Origin: CAYLPJ01 sp964385465
GTDB taxonomy: Bacteria; Planctomycetota; Phycisphaerae; SM23-33
NCBI GenBank assembly: GCA_964385465.1
Contig: CAYLPJ010000071.1
Coordinates: forward strand, 1 to 26,010
Direction of reading: 5' to 3'
Length of the DNA: 26,010 bases
Shown here: positions 1 to 12,500 of the stretch, piece after piece
Numbering within the stretch: the first letter of the stretch is position 1
Layout: the number at the start of each line of letters is the position of its first letter
Made by a program: the position numbers and the translations under genes
Notes under the pieces: model-generated
Told to the model about the DNA's origin: nothing
Seen by the model: the letters and a program-made list of their open reading frames with translations, nothing else
Database searches by the model: none

Positions 1-72
1 TCGGAATTCGAAACAATCTGCTCCCCGCAGTCCCGATTAGATGCGATGGCCCTGCCCGCAGCCCCCCGGCCG

Positions 73-101
73 TTGCCAGAAACGCCCCGGACAGCTATAC
101 T
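73..101 (+). promoter_or_regulatory. Sigma70-type promoter of the tRNA-Val gene
   Basis: The -35 hexamer TTGCCA (73-78) and -10 hexamer TATACT (96-101) are separated by exactly 17 bases. The predicted transcription start falls about 4 to 5 bases before the mature tRNA 5' end at 113, as expected for a tRNA gene with a short leader removed by RNase P. The match is read by eye and fits the gene position well. Confidence 0.7.
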
Positions 102-112
102 GCGCGGCGTCG

Positions 113-186
113 GGGCGTTTAGCTCAGTTGGCTAGAGCGCTTCCCTTACAAGGAAGAGGTCACAGGTTCGAGCCCTGTAACGCCCA
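113..186 (+). tRNA. tRNA-Val, anticodon UAC
   Basis: A complete cloverleaf can be folded. The 7-bp acceptor stem pairs GGGCGTT (113-119) with AACGCCC (179-185), and A186 is the discriminator base. The D-arm carries AGCTCAGTTGG. The anticodon stem CTTCC/GGAAG encloses the loop CTTACAA with anticodon TAC, which reads valine GUA-type codons. The T-arm ACAGG-TTCGAGC-CCTGT has the standard GTTCGA core. The 3' CCA is not encoded (GTG follows), so it must be added by CCA nucleotidyltransferase. The gene stands alone with no other tRNA in the window. Confidence 0.96.
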
Positions 187-203
187 GTGCCGCTGCGCCG
201 CAC

Positions 204-247
204 AGAGCAGCAGAGCGACAGCGCAGTAGAGCAGGGGAGAGCAGAGC
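204..247 (+). repeat. Cluster of short AGAGC repeats downstream of the tRNA
   Basis: The pentamer AGAGC occurs five times in 44 bases (starting at 204, 212, 228, 238 and 243), giving a purine-rich tract between the tRNA and the giant-gene promoter. No stem-loop with a T-run ends the tRNA transcript here. Spacing is irregular (8, 16, 10, 5 bases), so this is a simple low-complexity cluster without an assigned role. Apart from this tract and the promoter at 355-383, I see nothing else in the 325-base gap from 187 to 511. Confidence 0.5.
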
Positions 248-354
248 ATGGGACAGAGGCCGTCGCCTGCTTCGCGTGCCGCCACGTGATCGCGATCCGA
301 GCGAGAGGGTCTCCATCCCGGCAGTGCGGGGTCGGAATTGTCCGCGCGGCGTCG

Positions 355-383
355 TTGACAGGCCAACGGGGCAGGGGTACACT
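355..383 (+). promoter_or_regulatory. Near-consensus sigma70-type promoter of the giant PEP-CTERM gene
   Basis: A perfect -35 TTGACA (355-360) is followed after 17 bases by the -10 hexamer TACACT (378-383), placing the transcript start near 390 and giving a leader of about 120 bases before the ATG at 512. This is one of the strongest-looking promoters in the window, which is notable in front of a 15.8-kb gene. No operator palindrome is obvious around it. Confidence 0.72.
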
Positions 384-511
384 TTGCGGCAGTCGTCTGT
401 TTCGCGCAACGGAGGATTGCGGGAGTTTTGCAGCCTGGTGACGCGACGTCTCGGGCCGGTTTCGCCGTTTCGTGCGCGCGTCCTGTGCTGCCCGCCCCGA
501 AGGAGTGTCCC

Positions 512-3500
512 ATGAAGCACCTCACCCGTTCGTTGATCGCCCTGGTCCTCGTCTCCCTGTTTGCCGGCCCGGCCCCCGGCGCCGACGCCAACTGGACCGG
601 CGGCGGCGCGACCGCTGACTGGTTCGACGCCGACAACTGGTCGGCGGCCACCGCGCCCGGCACGGGCGAGACGGCCACCTTCGACGTCGACTCCTGGACC
701 GTCGCCCAGCCGCTGCCCGACCTCGGCGGCGGATCGGCGGCCGTGGACGTGCTGGAGTTCGTCGGCGCGGCCACCGGCTACATCATCGAGAACGGCGGGA
801 TGACGATCGGCTCGACGCTGCGCCAGGACACCGCCGACGCCAACGCGGTGAACTACATCACCGCGGACCTGTCGGCCGACCCGGCGGCGATGGGCATCGC
901 CCTGGACATCGCATCCGGCGTGCTCGTGCTCAGCGGCGACAACGCCGGGCTGGACTACGACAGCGCCGCGACGGTCTCGGCGGCCGGCGAGCTGTGGCTG
1001 GAGTCCGTCACCGCAGCCGGCGACGCCCTGATCGAGCTGGACGGCGGGAAGCTCGGGCTGGACGTGGGGCTCGCCGGCGGGACGGGCTTCGGCAACGACG
1101 TCTGGGCGATCGGCGACGGCGCGGGCATCGAGGTCGCCGGCGACGGCGTCGCGGAGCTGGGCGAGCTGTACGTCGACTACGGCGCGACCGTCACGGGCAG
1201 CGTGCGCGCCGGCCTGCTGAACGTGGGCGCCGGCGGTTCGCTGGCGGTCTCGGGGAACCTGGCCGCGACCGGCTCGGCGGCGGTGGGGGCCGGCGCCGCC
1301 CTGTCGGCGAACTCGCTGGACGTCGCCTCGACGCTGACGTTGAACGCCGGCGCCGTCGCGAGCTTCGACGCCGCAAGCGCCGCCGGCAGCCTCGTGCTGG
1401 CCGACGGCTCGCGCCTGGACGCCAACGCGGACCTCGCGGTCGTCGCCGCGACCGGGAACTCGCTGACCTTCGCCGCGGCCGGCGCGCGGGCGGCGGTCAA
1501 CGTCCTGGACGCCGGCGCGACGGTGACGGTCGGCAAGGTCAGCGCGCCCGCCCAGGCGGTCACGCTGGTCAAGGCCGGGGCGGGCACGCTGCGCCTCGCC
1601 GAGCCGAACAACGTCCTGGCCGGCTCGACCATCGAGGTCGGCGCCGGGCGCGTCGAGCTCTACGCCGACGAGGCCGGCAGCTCCGCCGACACCGCCGCGA
1701 TCACGCTGGCCGGCGGGACGTTGGCCGTCCAGTCCCCCTCGGACCTTGCCGCCGGGCTGGACGCGCGCTACTACGACGCGTCGCTGACCGCCAGCAGCGG
1801 CAGGGCCGCCGAGTTCCGCAGCCTCCAGGCCGTCCGCGACTTCGAGGCCGCCCGCGAGCCCAACGCCGCCGGCACGCTGGTGTCGCTGCTGGACAGCCCC
1901 GGCTCGGCCGACGGCGACAACCCGCTGCGGGGCCTGACGCACGCCGAGCCCATCGACCCGGTGAACGTGGGCAACGACAACGTGGTGGCCGTGTGGGAGG
2001 GCTTCCTGCACCTCGACGAGGATGGGCTTCGCGAGTTCTCCACGCAGAGCGACGACGGCACGGTGGTGTTCATCGACGGGCGACTGGTCGTCGACAACAA
2101 CTACTACCAGGGCTACGACGGCTCGCGGCGGAGCGGTTCGGCGGACCTGTCGGCCGGGTGGCACGAGGTGCTGCTGGGCTACTACGAGGGCACCGGCGGG
2201 GCGGGCTTCACGTTCCTCGACGGCGACGGGCAGGTCCTCGACGCGGCGGACTTCTTCCACGGCACGCAGACGCTGCGGGCGTCGGTCGCCAGCGACGTGA
2301 CGGTCACCGCCTCCTCGGCGATCCACACGACCGCGGCGGTCTCGACGGACTTCGGCTCGCTGACGATGGCCCGCGGGACGGTGCTGACGGCGGTCGGCTC
2401 GGCGGCGTTCGCCTCGACCGCCCTGACCGGCGGGGCCGGTGCGGCGACGTTCGACGTCGCCGCCGACGCGACGCTCTCGCTGGGCCCCCTGGCCGACGGC
2501 GGGACCGCGACCGTCGTCGACAAGGTCGGCGGGGGCACGCTGTCGATCGCGCCGACCGGACCGGCGGCCCTGTCGGCGAGCAGCTTCCGCGTGGCGGCCG
2601 GCACGCTGGCGGCGTCGGCGGATCACGACGCCAAGACGTCGCTGGGCGGCCGGCCCGTCACGCTGGACGGCGGCACGCTGGCCCTGGAGGCGACCAACGG
2701 CCTGCCCGGCGGCGCCGACGCCATCGCCCGGTGGTCCTTCGACGAGGGCGCCGGGTCGGTCGCGAGCGACTCGGTGGGCACGAACTTAGCCTCCTTCGTC
2801 GGCGGCAGCCCGACCTGGACGGCCCGCGGGCGCCACGGCGGGGCGGTGGACCTCGACGGCGACGACGACGCCTTCATCGCCGGCGCCATCGACCAGCTCG
2901 ACGGGGGCAGCTTCACCATCAGCTTCTGGGCCAATCGCGACGTCGCCGGCGAGGAGGACTGGGTCTTCGCCCAGGGCACGGACGACAACCCGAACAAGCA
3001 CCTGCACGTCGGCTTCCGGTCGAGCGACGAGTTCGCCCTGGGCTTCTGGAGCGACGACCTCAACGCCTCCCCCCCGGCCGTGCCGTCCGACGACACCACG
3101 GGCTGGCACCTCTGGACGGTCTCCTTCGACGCCGACAGCAACACGCAGGCGATCTACGCCGACGGCGCCCCGGTCGCCACCCGCACCGCCGACGGCCCGC
3201 TGGAACTCGCCGGGGCGACGGAGTTCGTCATGGGCCGGCGGCGCAACAGCGGCTCGAACAACTACGACGGCCTGCTCGACGAGGTCACCGTCTGGGGAAC
3301 CGCCCTGTCGCCGAACGACGTCGCCGACGTGTACGCCTTCGACCCGGCCCTGTTCGTACAGGACTACGCCAGCGACGTGACGATCCTCGCCGACTCGGCC
3401 ATCGACGTCGACGGCGCGGTCGCCCTGGGCACGGCGACGCACCATCACGGCGCGACACTGGGCGTCGCCGGCGAGGGCGCGCTGTTGCTTGACGGCCTGG

Positions 3501-6500
3501 CGATCGAGCCCAACGGCGCGGCGGCCTCGGCGGTCGCCTACGACGTCGCCGCCGGCGCGACGCTCTACGCGGGCGCCTACGCCGAGGACGGCAACGGCAC
3601 GACGATCGAGAAGGGCGGCGACGGCGCGATGCTGTTCGACACCCTTGCCGCGCCGGCGGCGAACACCGCGGTCAACGTCCGGGGCGGGACCGTCGGCGTG
3701 CTGACCGACAACGCCGCCGACGCCGACCGCTCGGCGCTGGACGGCGCGATGCTGCACCTCGACGGCGGGACGCTGGCGGCCTACGGGACGGCCGGCGAGG
3801 CCAACGCGGTGACTTTCGACGACCTCGTGACCGTCGGCTCCGGCGGGGGGACGTTCCTGGCCGGGCCCGTCGGGCGCCACGCCGCCGACGGGCCGCTGAC
3901 CGTCGTCCGCCCCGACGACGCCTCCGGCGCGGCGTTCGCCGTCCCGGCCGGGGCGGAGCTGGCGCTTGGCGCCGCCGGCGGGTACGAGCTGCACGTCACG
4001 GGCACGCTGGGCGGCGAGGGCAACACGACGACCGAGGGCGACGGAACGGTTCTCCTGGACGACGTCTCCGCCACCGGCGCGCTGACCGCCGCCGGGCCGG
4101 GCCTGCTGCGTGTCGACGGCATGCTGGACACGCCGTCGGCCCTGGCCGTCACCGGCGGGACGATGGAAGCCAACGCCCCGATTCTGTTCGCCGGCCCGTT
4201 GACGGTCGGCCCGGACGGGACGTTCCTGGCCCGCGAAGACGTGAGCCTGATGTCCGCGACGCTGTCGGGCTCGGCGACCTTCGACGCCAACGTCTCGATC
4301 GGCGGGGACTTCACCGTCGCCGACGGCGCGACGACGACGAACGGACCCCTGTTCGCCGGCGGGCTCTCGGTTGCCGGCGGGACGCTGACCACCGAGGCGC
4401 CCGTCGCGCTCGGCGGCGACGCCGCCGTCGACGGCGGGGCGCTGCTGCTGGGCGACTCGCTGGACACCGGCGGCGGCGAACTGCGGATCACCGGCCGCGG
4501 CGGCGCCGTCCGCGCCGACGACGCCAACAGCCTCGCGCTGCTGACCACCGTGATCGTCGGCGACGGGGCAACCAGCAGCGCCCTGGCCGTCGCGACGCCG
4601 CAGGCCGCCCTGCCGACCGACCTGACCGTGCGGTCCTGGTCGCTGCTGAGCGGGCGAATGGACGGCGCGGACTACGCCCCCGCCACGCGGAACGTGACGT
4701 TCGAGCCCGGCGCCGTCTTCCACGCCGCCACCGGCCCCGAGCCGAACACCGTCGAGCTCGATGCCATGCCCGGCGCCCCGCGCCTGGTGGCGCCGCTGGC
4801 TGGCGGACCCCTGGGCGACTGGGCCCTCGGCGACGACGCCAACGCCGCCACCACAGACGACATCTACGCCGCCGCCGCCTTCGGGCCGTGGACGACCGCC
4901 GCCCTGGCCGGCAGGCTGACCGACGTCGGCTCCGGCGGGCTCACCGTCCACATGAACGGCACCGACGCCACCGTCGACGGCGCGACGCTGCTCTCCGACG
5001 CCAACGCGATCCGCTTCCTCGGCACCGGCCGGCTGGACTGGGCCGGGCAGGACGCCGCCTCGACCGTCACCGGCGTCAGCCGCATCGCCGAACCGGGCAG
5101 CGAGAATGCCACGTGGTTCGACCTGCCCCCGGCCGCGAGGTGGGACGCGAACATGACGCTCCACCTGGAGCACACCCGCTTCGACGTCGACGCCGCCGAC
5201 CAGATCGCCGGGCGCGTCGAGGTCGCCGACGGGGCCTCGCTGGCGCTGGACGATCACGCCCCCACGACGGGCACGTTCGTCCTCGGCGACGGCGGGCTGG
5301 TCAAGTCCGACGCGCCCGGACGGCTGGGCGGCGGTGCCGAGTTCGCCTTCGACCCCGCGGGGCAGGGCGGCAGCGTGCTGGTCTGGAGCCAGTACCAGGA
5401 CTACACGACCGACCCGGCCGAGACGGGCAGGTTCTACCTCGACCCCAACGCCAACATGATCGTGCACCTGCGCGAGAACTGGTGGCTGCGGATCGGCGAC
5501 GCCAACAGCGACACGGACCTGGTCCTCGGCGACGGGCGGGCGCTCGTGACCACACGCGGCTGGGCGGGCAACGGCATCAGCGACGCGCGGGCGAAGAACA
5601 TCCGCGCCGCGGCGGGGGCATCGAGCGTGATCTTCGGCGCCGCGCCGAACAAGACGATGAACGTCGAGCCGAACATGCTGCTTCCCGGCGTGGACCTCCA
5701 GGTCGGCGACGGGAAGGACTGGTCGCTGCCGAACCACGAGTCGGACCTGGCCCGCGCGGACGTGCCCCTCTCGGGCACGGTGCGGGCGCGGGGGTCGGTG
5801 ATCGCGGGGGACGTGCACGTCTACAGCGGCACGCTGGCGTTCGACAACTCCCGCAACGGCGGGGCGGTCGCCATCGACGACCTCATCGGCCACGCCGGCG
5901 GGACCGTCCGTTTCGAGCGCGCGGACGCCTTCAACGACGCCAACACCCGCTCGATCGGCGGGAGCATCCTCTGGCGGGGCGACGAGCTGTGGATCGACCT
6001 GGACAGCCCGTTCGCCGACGCCCTCGCCGCCGACCCGGCCGCCGAGCCGAACGCGGGCTTCGCCGACGAGATCGTCCTCGGCGGGGGCGGTTGGCTGTCG
6101 CTGGAGTTCCCCGAGCGGCTCACGGGCACGCTGCCGTGGAACGGCGACGACGCGTTCGTCGTCCGCCAGCCGATCCGCCTCGAGGCCGACGACCCCGCGG
6201 GCAACCGCGACTACAGCCTCCACCTCGACGTCAACGGCCCCGGCGGGGCGGTCTACCGCAACACGCACTTCGAGAACGTCGCCCTCGACGCCGGCGCCGT
6301 GCTCAGCGTCTACGAGGAAGACGCCGTCTCCTCCTTCGACCTCCTGCTGGGCGGCGACGCCACCACCAGCCGACGCACCAGCGGCGTCGGCGAGGGCGAC
6401 GACTTCGACGTCGCCACCGTCCGCTCCTCCGGCGGGCCGCGAGTCTGGACCGTCGGCGAGGCCGGCGAGGGACACCTCACCCACCTGCTCCACGGGCCCG

Positions 6501-9500
6501 TGGATCACGCCGCCGGGCAGATCACGCTGAACCTCGTCAACGGCACCGTCCGCGTGCCCGCCGACGGCAACGTGCCCGACACCACGCCGATCGTCCTCTC
6601 CGGGGGCAGCGTGTACCGCCAGGACGTCCTCAACAACGCCGGCGGCGAGAACGGGCCTTTCCATACCTTCGACAACCCCGTTCGCGTCCTGCCCGCCCAG
6701 ACCGGCGAACTGTTCTTCTGGGCCGACAACACCCGGGGCGACCCCTGGGCCGTCGTCCACGCCACGAACGTCTCGCTCGGGGAGGCGGCGGTCTACCGGC
6801 CGCGGGAGTTCGCCGCCGAGCACGTCGTCGATCTCGCCCTCGACGGCAATGCCGTGCTGAACCCCGCGGGCACGAGCGATGACGGCTACTACCTCCACGA
6901 CGTGACCGGCACCGGCGGGACGCTGACGATCGACGCCCAGCACGACAACGACATGCGGGCCTTCGGCGCCGTCACCGACACGACTCTCCGCTGGGCCTCC
7001 GACGCCACGCTGTACCTCACCGACGCCGCGAAACCGAACACCATCCCGCTGATCCCCGGCGCCGCGGCCGAGTACGGCTTCGGGGCCTTCTCCATCGCCG
7101 GAGGCGGGCTGATCGTCGACGGCGGGGGGCGGATCGTCTCGGAGATCGACGCCGACCTCGACCTGGCCACGCTGGAGCTGATCGACGGCTCGCTGGCGCT
7201 GCGCCCGGGCCAGGCCGTCCGCGCCGCGGCGGCGAGGTTCGACGTCGACACCGACCTGACCGCCACGCCCTTCACGCTGACCGGCCCCGGCGCGGTGAAC
7301 GCCGAGGTCACCGTCGCCGCCGGCGGCGGCGCGGCCGACTGGCATGTCGGCCCGGCCGGCGTGTTGAACGTCTCGGGCGCCGCCGCGGCCGACGCCAACA
7401 GCTTCGTCCTCGACGGCGGGCGGGTGAGCCTTCGCCTCGACGGCGATGCGCAGGTGGGCCCGCCGGCGCCGGTGACGGCGACCGGCGACGCGCCGGTGCT
7501 GGACATCGACCGCCTGACGCCCTACGGCCTGGCCGACCGCACGCTGAGCTTCGGCAGGCTGACCGTCGGCGACGGCGACGGCGACGCGAACCTGACGATC
7601 GCCGCCGGGCACGCGTACAACGCCGCGTTCGCCTCGACGCGGCTCCGCGCGGGCGACAGCAACACGGTGCTGCTGGACGCCGCGGGCATCGGCTCGACCG
7701 TCCGGACCGGCCCGGTGAGCTTCGACGCCACGCCGACCGGCCAGAGGCTGGACATCCTCAACGCCGACGGCGGGCGGGTCGCCCTCGGGGCGCTGACCGG
7801 CGGCGCCGACGACACCATCGTCTTCCGCTCGGCCAGCGGCGGGACGCTGTCGCTGGGCGCGTCGGCCCCCGGCGCGTGGGGCGGGGAGGTCTACGTCGAG
7901 GCCGGCGGGCTGACGCTCGACGCCAACCTCACCGGCTACGACCGCGGGGCCAACGGGCCCAGCGTCTTCGTCAGCGACACGATCGACATCGCCTACGCCG
8001 GGCCGGCGGACTACAGCGGCTTCGCCGGATTCAACGTCCGGCTCTCCGGCCGCATGGAGGGCATCGTCGGCCCGGCCGGGTACGACCTGTTCGACTACGC
8101 CATCCCCGGCGAGCTGATCCTCGACACCGACCGGGTGGACGCGAACTTCGTCCAGGCCGACGGGGCCGGCTCGACGCGGGCGGTGCGGATGGGCTACGGC
8201 TCGGCCGTGCGCAGCGTCGTCGCCGGCGCCGACTACCGCGCGAAGCTGGACACGAGCGGCCTGACGTACCTCGGCGACGTCCTCGGCGAGGGCGCCGACT
8301 TCACGCTCAGCGGCGAACTGCTGGGCGGAGGCAGCCTGGTGAAGGTCGGCTCGGAGGCCGTGACGCTCTCGGGCCCGACGGCCTGGGGCGGGGACGTGGA
8401 CGTCGAGGCCGGCTCGCTGGTGATCGGCCGGACCGCCGCGGCACCGGGCGCGCCCGAGAGCGTCGTGATCGACCGCGGCGCCCTCTACAGCGTCGGCGAG
8501 CCCAACTGGGCGTACGACGAGGTGGACATGACCGCCAGCGAGGGCGTGCTGGCGCTCTCCCGCGACAGCGACGCCAACTACGCGTTCGATTCGGCGACGC
8601 TCTCGCTCGGCGCCCGCGCCGACAGCACCTACGGCGGCACGCTGACGCCGGGGCCGGAGGGCTTCGTCTTCGGCGGCGGGGGCGCGACGCTGACCCTCGA
8701 TACGCCCCTGGCGGCCGGGGAAGAGGTCCGCTTCGGCTGGCAGAGCGGCGGGGCGGGCGACCAGTCGCCCCTGGCGCCGGGCAAGGTGGTTCTCGCGCGG
8801 AACACGGCCGTGGACGCCAACGTCGCGGTGAACATGTCCATCCGCTACGGCAGCGGCGACGCCAACGGCCCGTTCCAGGCCGTGGACCCGGCGGCGGGCA
8901 AGTACGTGACCGTCAACGAGGGCGGCGCGATCGACCTGGCCGACGCGTGGAACGCGCTGGAGAACATCGTGACCAACGGCGGGGGGGTCTCCAACGTGGG
9001 CGGGCACCTGAGCTCGTTCCACCTGGACAACCTCTTCCCCAACGTGCCGGATTCGGACTACGTCCTCGGCAGCGACTTCGTCGACGGCACGGGCAATACC
9101 GACGTGCTCCCCGGCTCGATGACCAACGCGGCCTCCGGGCTGGTGAAGGTCGGCGAGAACACCGTGACGCTCCAGGGCGCCCAGGGCTACGGGGGGGAGG
9201 AGACATCCGTCCGAGCCGGCGTGCTGAACGTCGCGGCGCCCAACAGCCTCGGTGCGACGACGGACCTCCACGTCCACGAGGGCGCGAGGATCCGCTTCGC
9301 CTCCGGCGGGGCCTTCGCCGCAAGCCTCTCCCTCGCCGGGACGCTCGCCACCGACAAGGACCTTTCCGTTCACGGCGGAGGCGGCGTGAGCCTCGACGGG
9401 GCGCCCCGCGTGGACGTCGCCGCCGACAAGACGCTCACCTTCGGCCGCACCACCGGCCCGGCCGGCGTGACGCTGGTCAAGGCCGGCCCGGGAAGCCTGA

Positions 9501-12500
9501 GTCTCGAGGACACGAGCAACGCCCTGGCCGGGGCCGTCCGCGTGGAGGACGGCACGGTGAGCGTCTTCGGCGACGGGACGGGCAGCTCGCTGGACGCCGC
9601 GGCCGTCGAGCTCGACGGCGGGCGGCTGCTGGTCAACCCCGCGTCGCAGTTCGACCCCGGGCTGATCGGCGAGTACTTCAGCGCCCATCCCACCGGCGAC
9701 CCGGCCGGGCCGGGCGTGCTGGAGTACCTCGACGCCGCGGCCATGCGGGCCTACCAGGCCTCCCACGCCGGGCAGGTCGAGACGATGACCGGCCCGCTGG
9801 ACAGCCCCGGCGGGAGGGCGGATGACGGCAACCCGCTGCGGGCGCTCCAGCACGCCGGCGGCGTGACGGTGGACAAGGGCACCAACGACGTGATGGCGTT
9901 CTGGGACGGGTACATCGAGATCGACACCCCGGGCGAGTACACCTTCTACACGTCCAGCGACGACGGGACGATGCTGTACATCGACGACGAGCTCGTCGTG
10001 GACAACAACCGCCTCCAGGGCTACAGCAACTCCGAGCGGAGCGGGACGTTCACCTTCGACGAGCCCGGCAGGTACCCGCTGTACGCCGGCTACTACGAAT
10101 CCGGCGGCGGGGCCGGGTTCACCTTCTCCTGGGAAAGCGCCGCCGCGGGGATCGGCAAGGCCGTCATCCCCGGCGGGCAGTTCTTCCACGGCGGGTACGC
10201 GCCGGTGGTGGCGATCGACGCGCCCGTGACGGTGACGGCCGAGACGGAGATCGAGACCGCCCGGGCCGCGACGGCGCGGTTCGGCGCCCTCTCGCTGGCC
10301 CGCGGCGTGACGCTGACGCTGGACGGCTCGTCGAGCTTCGCGGCGACGGACCTGACCGGCGGGGCCGGTGCGGTAACGATCGACACGCCCCGAAGCGCGT
10401 CGGTCAGCAGCCTCGGGCCCGTCGCCGACGGCGCGGTCGCCTCGACGGTCGTCAAGACCGGCCCCGGGGAACTGAAGCTCGCCCCCACACCGGCGGCCTC
10501 GCTGACCGCGACGGACTTCCGCGTGCTGGAAGGCACGCTGACCGCCGCCGAGGCCGACGGGCAGACCTCCCTCGACGGCCGGCCCGTCGAACTGGCGGGA
10601 GGCACGCTGAGGCTCATCGGCAGCTTCGCCCTGCCGAAGCACGGCAACGTCCTGCACGAGTGGCAGTTCGACGAGGGCGAGGGCACGGAGGCCTACGACG
10701 GCTTCGGCAACAACACGGCCGTGTTCCACGCCGGCACGCCGAACTGGACCGAGAACGGGCGGTTCGGCGGCGCGGTGGACTACAGCGGCTCGGGCGACTG
10801 GTTCAACGCCGAGGCGATCGAGGAGCTGCACGACGCGAGCTTCTCGATCAGCTTCTGGGCCAAGCGTGACGTCGCCGGCAGCGAGGACTGGGTGCTCGGC
10901 CAGCAGGAAGGCAACAGCACGCGTCGTCACCTGCACGTCGGCTTCCGCGGGAACGACGAGTTCGCCTTCGGCTTCTACGGCGATGACGTCAACGTCCCCG
11001 GCGATTCGGTGCCCTCGACGGACACCGAGAACTGGCACATGTGGACGGTGACCTACGACAAGGCCACCGGGCGGCAGGCCGTCTACGTCGACGGCAGCTT
11101 CGTCCGGGACGACAACGCCGGGCCGCTGGACGTCGACGGAGCGGGAGCCTTCCGCATCGGCCGACGCGGCGACACCGGCGACTTCGACGGGCTCCTCGAC
11201 CAGGTCATGGTCTGGAGCGACACGCTGGACGCCAACGACGTCGCCGACCTTGTCAACTGGGCGCCCGGGTCGGACTACACGGACTTCGCCGGCGACCTGG
11301 CCGTCACGGCCGACTCCCGCCTCGACGCCGTCAACAGCGTCGCCCTCGGCGGCGTGACCCACCGGGCGGGCACGACGCTGTCGGTCACCGGCGAGGGGGC
11401 GGCCTTCCTCGACAGCCTGACCGTCGCGCCGACCGCCCCCGGCGGCTCGACGCTGACCTACGACGTCGCCGCCGGGACGGCACTCCACGCCGGGGCGTAC
11501 ACCGAGGACGCCAACGGCACGAGCCTGGTCAAAACCGGCGACGGGATGCTGCTGTTCCACGAGGTGGACGTCGCGCCGGCGGACGGGGCCACGACGGTCG
11601 CCGTCCGCGGCGGGCAGGTCGGCGTGCTCGGCGACGGGATCGACCCCGACGCCACGGGCCTGCGCGGCGCGGCGGTCGAGATCGACGGCGGGGCCCTGGT
11701 GATCTCCGCGGCGAACGGCGACGCCAACGGCGTGCGCTTCGACAACCCCGTCGAGATCACCCCGGCCGGCGGGTCCTTCGAGGCCCGCGCCGTCGGCCCC
11801 GGTGCGGCGACCCACGGCGACGTGCTCGTCACCCGCCCGACCGGCCTGACCGTACCCGACGCGGCGACGCTGACGTTCGTCGCACGCGGCAACCATCGCC
11901 TGGCGGTGGCCGGGCCGGTGGACGGCAACGGCAGCGTGGCCATGAGCGGCGACAGCACCGTCACGCTGGCGGACGTGGCCTACAGGGGCACGACGACGGT
12001 GGACGGGCCCGGCACGCTGAGGGTGACCGACGACCTCGACGACACCGCCGCGGTGGCCGTCCACGCCGGCGGGCTGGCCGTCGAGGCCACGCTCGTCACC
12101 GGCGCGCTGACGGTCGACGCCGCCGGCTCGCTCGACGTGACCGGTACGACCGACGCCGGCGCCGCGACCTTCCGCGGCACGGTGGACTTGCACGACACCG
12201 CCACGGTCGCGACGGCGACGGATGTCCTGGGAGGCACGACGACGGTGGCCCGCCTGGACGCCAACGCCCTGATGATCGCCGCGGGCAAGCTGGCGGTCGG
12301 AGACCTGGTCTCCGCCGACGCCTTCGAGCTGTCCGCCCGCGGCGTGCTGGTCAGCAACGACGCCGACGCCCTCAGCGGCCTGGGGGACTTCACCGTCTCG
12401 GCCGACGGCGGGGGGGCGTGGCTGGAGCTGGGCGTCGCCCAGGCGCACCTGCCGCGGATCACCGTCGAGGCCGGCGCCGCCCTGACAGGCGCGACCGACG

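Noticed and set aside
428..511. Upstream ATG extension (28 codons) of the giant gene
   Set aside because: The extension would bury the signal peptide, and the ATG at 512 has a good AAGGAG at 6-base spacing.
146..2626. Minus-strand frame ending GVTGLEPVTSSL across the tRNA
   Set aside because: This peptide is the well-known artefact of translating a tRNA gene on its reverse strand; the tRNA-Val cloverleaf explains the sequence.
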